NCBI GenBank assembly: GCA_963733935.1
Contig: CAVTEQ010000005.1
Coordinates: forward strand, 372,001-436,000
Direction of reading: 5' to 3'
DNA from: JAHFUA01 sp963733935
GTDB lineage: Bacteria > Acidobacteriota > Terriglobia > Terriglobales > Acidobacteriaceae
Length of the DNA: 64,000 nucleotides
Positions 61,641-64,000 of the stretch are shown piece by piece. Both the position numbers and the translations under genes were made by a program. The notes under the pieces were generated by a model. That model was not told the DNA's origin and did no database searches. It saw only the letters and a program-made list of their open reading frames with translations. Within the stretch, counting starts at the first letter, position 1. Each line of letters begins with the position of its first letter.

Positions 61641-64000
61641 ATGGCTCGAACGGGAAGACTGGCAGTGGCGGCGGTGGTGATGCTGATCGTGTGCGCTCCC
61701 GAGGATTGGGCACAGGCCATCGACCGCGTGCTGGCGCCGGTTAATCCCCGTCAAGTGGTCGCGCTGGGCGGCCATCATCCCTCGTGGGCGCAGCCCGAGG
61801 TTGACGCCGGGGCAGTTCCCGCTGAGTTGCGTCTGGAGCATCTCACCCTGGTTCTGGCTCGGCCTCCCGCGATCCAGCAGGCGTTCGAACAATTTCTGAA
61901 GAACCAGCAGGACCCCGCTTCCGGCGACTATCACCATTGGCTGACCCCTCTGGAGGTGGGTGAACGATTCGGACTGACAGTGCACGACATCTCCGCCCTT
62001 AAGCAGTGGCTAGAGTCGCAAAACCTGCAAGTTGACTCTGTCTCGAACAGCCGGGTCCGCATCAACTTCAGCGGCACGTCGGCTGCCATGGCCGATGCCT
62101 TTGGTTCGGAGTTGCACTATTTTCTCGGCAACGGCAGGAAGCGGATCTCGATCGCGGGCCCGCCGAAGATCCCGGCGGCGCTGGCTCCGGTCGTTGCCGG
62201 CATCCATGGTCTCTCCAGCACCGAGTATCATCCACTGTACAAAAGCAGGGTCGGCCGCCTTGCTGGCACGCCCAATCTGACATTTTTCATCGGTGACCAG
62301 CCGGTTAATTTGATCGTTCCCGCCGACTTCGCTGTCATCTATGACTTGAATCCGGTCTATGCGGCCAACATTACCGGCGCCGGCCAGACCATTGCCGTCA
62401 TCGGCCGTTCCCGCATCTACGACGCGGACATTGAAAACCTTCAACTCACGGTTGGTATGCCGGTAAAGGATCCGGTGCTGATCATCCCACCGGATGGCTT
62501 CGATCCCGGCCCACCGGAGACCGTCCCGCCGGCCGGTTTCGCCCCCTCGGTTGACCAAGGGGAAGCAACCTTGGACGTGATGCGGGCCGGCAGCACCGCG
62601 CCGGGCGCCACTGTTGACCTCGTCGTTAGCGCGTCCACCCTCACTACCGACGGCATTGCCATAGCGGCTCCGTACGTGGTCGACAGCACGCCGGTGCCGG
62701 CGAAGATCATGAGCCTCAGCTTCAGCGCCTGCGAAAACGAGGCCAGCCAGCAAGGCGTGGCTTTTTGGGACAACGTGTTCAGCCAGGCCGCTGCAGAAGG
62801 CATCTCCGTTTTCGTTGCCTCCGGCGACTCCGGCGCCGCCGGCTGTGAAGCCTCCTTCCAACCGCCTTCCAGTTCACAAATCCGAAGCCCGAATGCGCTC
62901 TGCTCATCCAGCTACGCCACTTGCGTCGGGGGAACCGAATTTGCGGACTCCAATAACCCCGGCCAATATTGGAGTCCGGACAGCAATCCCGTCACCTTTG
63001 AATCCGCTCTCAGCTATATACCGGAGGGTGCTTGGAACGAGCCTGGCAACGCTCTCGGCCCACAAGCAGCCAGTTCTGGGGGAGGGGTGAGCGCTTATAT
63101 TCCGACGCCTCCCTGGCAAACCGGCCCGGGAGTGCCCGCCAATCGCATCGGTAGATACACCCCGGATGTGTCCTTCAGTGCGGCCGAGCATGATGCTTAT
63201 TTTGGCTGTTTCGCCGCCGGGGGCGGCGATTGCCTCACCTTCTTCGTGGATTTCTCCGGTACGTCGGCCGCTGCGCCCTCGATGGCGGGCATCGCCGCGC
63301 TTCTCAACCAGAAGATGGGGGCGGCGCAGGGCAATTTGAATCCCACGCTCTACAACCTGGCGGCGACCTCAAACGGCGTCTTCCATGACGTCACCGTCGA
63401 CTCGAGCGGCGTTGGCGTTTCAAACTGCAACATCCTTACGCCCAGCATGTGTAACAACAGCACCCCCTCCAGCTTCAATCCCAGTGGCGAAGGGCTGCTC
63501 GGCTACGTGGTGGGTCCGGGTTACGACGAGGTCACCGGCCTGGGATCCCTTGACGTCGCCAACTTTCTCGCAAGCTGGAGTACGGTGGGCGTCAACACCG
63601 CCTCCACCACCACGGCCCTCGCCTCCACCGTCAATCCCGCCCTTGTAGGTTCCACGGTTACGCTTACCGCGACCGTTACCACCACGGGCTCTAGCAAACC
63701 TACAGGAACAGTGGCCTTTCTAGATGGCCCGTCGACCTTGGGGACGGCAACGCTGACTACGGCGGGGATTGCGACCCTGGTGACCTCCAGCTTGGCTTTA
63801 GGGCAACATTCGCTCGCGGCCATGTATGTCGGCGATGCCAACAATCCCGGGAGCACGTCAGCGGCCCTGGCCGAAACCATTCTGTCCGGCAACGCCCTGC
63901 CGACGCTGGCTTCGCTTTCGCCGTCCAGTACCTACGCCGGCGGCCCAGCGCTTACGCTGACTGTCACCGGCTCGAACTTCATGCCTGGTTCCACCGTGCT
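61641..64000 (+). CDS. Secreted S53 (sedolisin/kumamolisin-like) peptidase with Ig-like repeats, 3'-truncated
   Basis: The reading frame is open to the window end (786 codons). GGAGGA precedes the ATG and a signal peptide ends near DWAQA. An activation propeptide domain (about 30-210) comes first. The catalytic domain has Glu308 and Asp312 in GEATLD, the oxyanion-hole Asp in SGDSGAAGC (about 395) and Ser542 in SGTSAAAPS. The calcium-site end is GPGYDEVTGLGSLDV. An Ig-like (Big_3_5 type) repeat follows (about 655-750: TALASTVNPALVGSTVTLTATV), and then the start of an IPT/TIG-type domain. It is an acid-active extracellular peptidase by family. Such multi-domain forms are common in Acidobacteriota. 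Confidence 0.92.
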   Translation, partial: MARTGRLAVAAVVMLIVCAPEDWAQAIDRVLAPVNPRQVVALGGHHPSWAQPEVDAGAVPAELRLEHLTLVLARPPAIQQAFEQFLKNQQDPASGDYHHWLTPLEVGERFGLTVHDISALKQWLESQNLQVDSVSNSRVRINFSGTSAAMADAFGSELHYFLGNGRKRISIAGPPKIPAALAPVVAGIHGLSSTEYHPLYKSRVGRLAGTPNLTFFIGDQPVNLIVPADFAVIYDLNPVYAANITGAGQTIAVIGRSRIYDADIENLQLTVGMPVKDPVLIIPPDGFDPGPPETVPPAGFAPSVDQGEATLDVMRAGSTAPGATVDLVVSASTLTTDGIAIAAPYVVDSTPVPAKIMSLSFSACENEASQQGVAFWDNVFSQAAAEGISVFVASGDSGAAGCEASFQPPSSSQIRSPNALCSSSYATCVGGTEFADSNNPGQYWSPDSNPVTFESALSYIPEGAWNEPGNALGPQAASSGGGVSAYIPTPPWQTGPGVPANRIGRYTPDVSFSAAEHDAYFGCFAAGGGDCLTFFVDFSGTSAAAPSMAGIAALLNQKMGAAQGNLNPTLYNLAATSNGVFHDVTVDSSGVGVSNCNILTPSMCNNSTPSSFNPSGEGLLGYVVGPGYDEVTGLGSLDVANFLASWSTVGVNTASTTTALASTVNPALVGSTVTLTATVTTTGSSKPTGTVAFLDGPSTLGTATLTTAGIATLVTSSLALGQHSLAAMYVGDANNPGSTSAALAETILSGNALPTLASLSPSSTYAGGPALTLTVTGSNFMPGSTV

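Noticed and set aside
62010..62861. Minus-strand frame of 283 codons inside the S53 peptidase
   Set aside because: The plus strand carries intact catalytic motifs over this region; the minus frame is a GC-driven shadow.

Overview
The window is a 64 kb piece of a GC-rich (about 60% or more by eye) bacterial chromosome. It most resembles an Acidobacteriota genome of the Terriglobia/Koribacter type. I infer this from the gene set (Hanks-type kinase with a long repeat tail, UPF0182 protein, FecR-like protein, secreted S53 peptidase with Ig-like repeats, large SLBB export protein) and from its repeats: heptanucleotide tandem arrays, multi-hairpin intergenic elements and nested palindromes. I could not run a phylogenetic search. 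There is no sign of phage, CRISPR or insertion sequences.

Layout. 1-16.7 kb is mixed housekeeping: a 5'-truncated RNase R interrupted by repeats, a VOC protein, a Ser/Thr kinase, UPF0182, a haem-motif sensor with HAMP, FecR and YceI proteins, a DedA-rhodanese fusion carrying an in-frame TGA, a MATE exporter, a diguanylate cyclase and a TPR protein. 16.9-21.4 kb is a nitrogen-control unit (amt-PII-glnD) whose intergenic gaps are filled by inverted heptad arrays. 21.5-30.3 kb holds a LysR regulator, an orphan Phd-like antitoxin, an aminotransferase and a minus-strand operon lysC-ilvE-hom-thrC-thrB. That operon is preceded by a candidate leader peptide and a Rho-independent terminator, so transcription attenuation is likely. 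30.4-36.9 kb is a Pho regulon locus (pstS, porin, pstC, pstA, pstB, phoU) with two matching Pho-box-like operators. 37.1-39.4 kb carries a chemoreceptor and a periplasmic rhodanese, followed by tRNA-Val(GAC).

40.3-61.3 kb is a complete Wzx/Wzy-type exopolysaccharide cluster, all on the plus strand. It contains a NusG-like antiterminator, a TetR regulator, an SLBB export protein, a PAP2-Wzi fusion, Gmd and a second GDP-sugar reductase/epimerase, Wzz, Wzy, a methyltransferase, three GT4 glycosyltransferases, an initiating sugar transferase, a Wzx flippase, an accessory Rossmann protein and a small outer-membrane barrel. It ends at a strong terminator. Gmd implies a 6-deoxyhexose in the polymer. 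A secreted S53 peptidase begins at 61.6 kb and runs off the window.

Quality note. At least five otherwise well-conserved genes carry single-base frame breaks, mostly in two- to three-base runs (kinase, TPR protein, lysC, SLBB protein; also the RNase R interruption). This looks more like uncorrected sequencing indels than mass gene decay. The DedA-rhodanese TGA is different in kind: it replaces a codon without shifting the frame.
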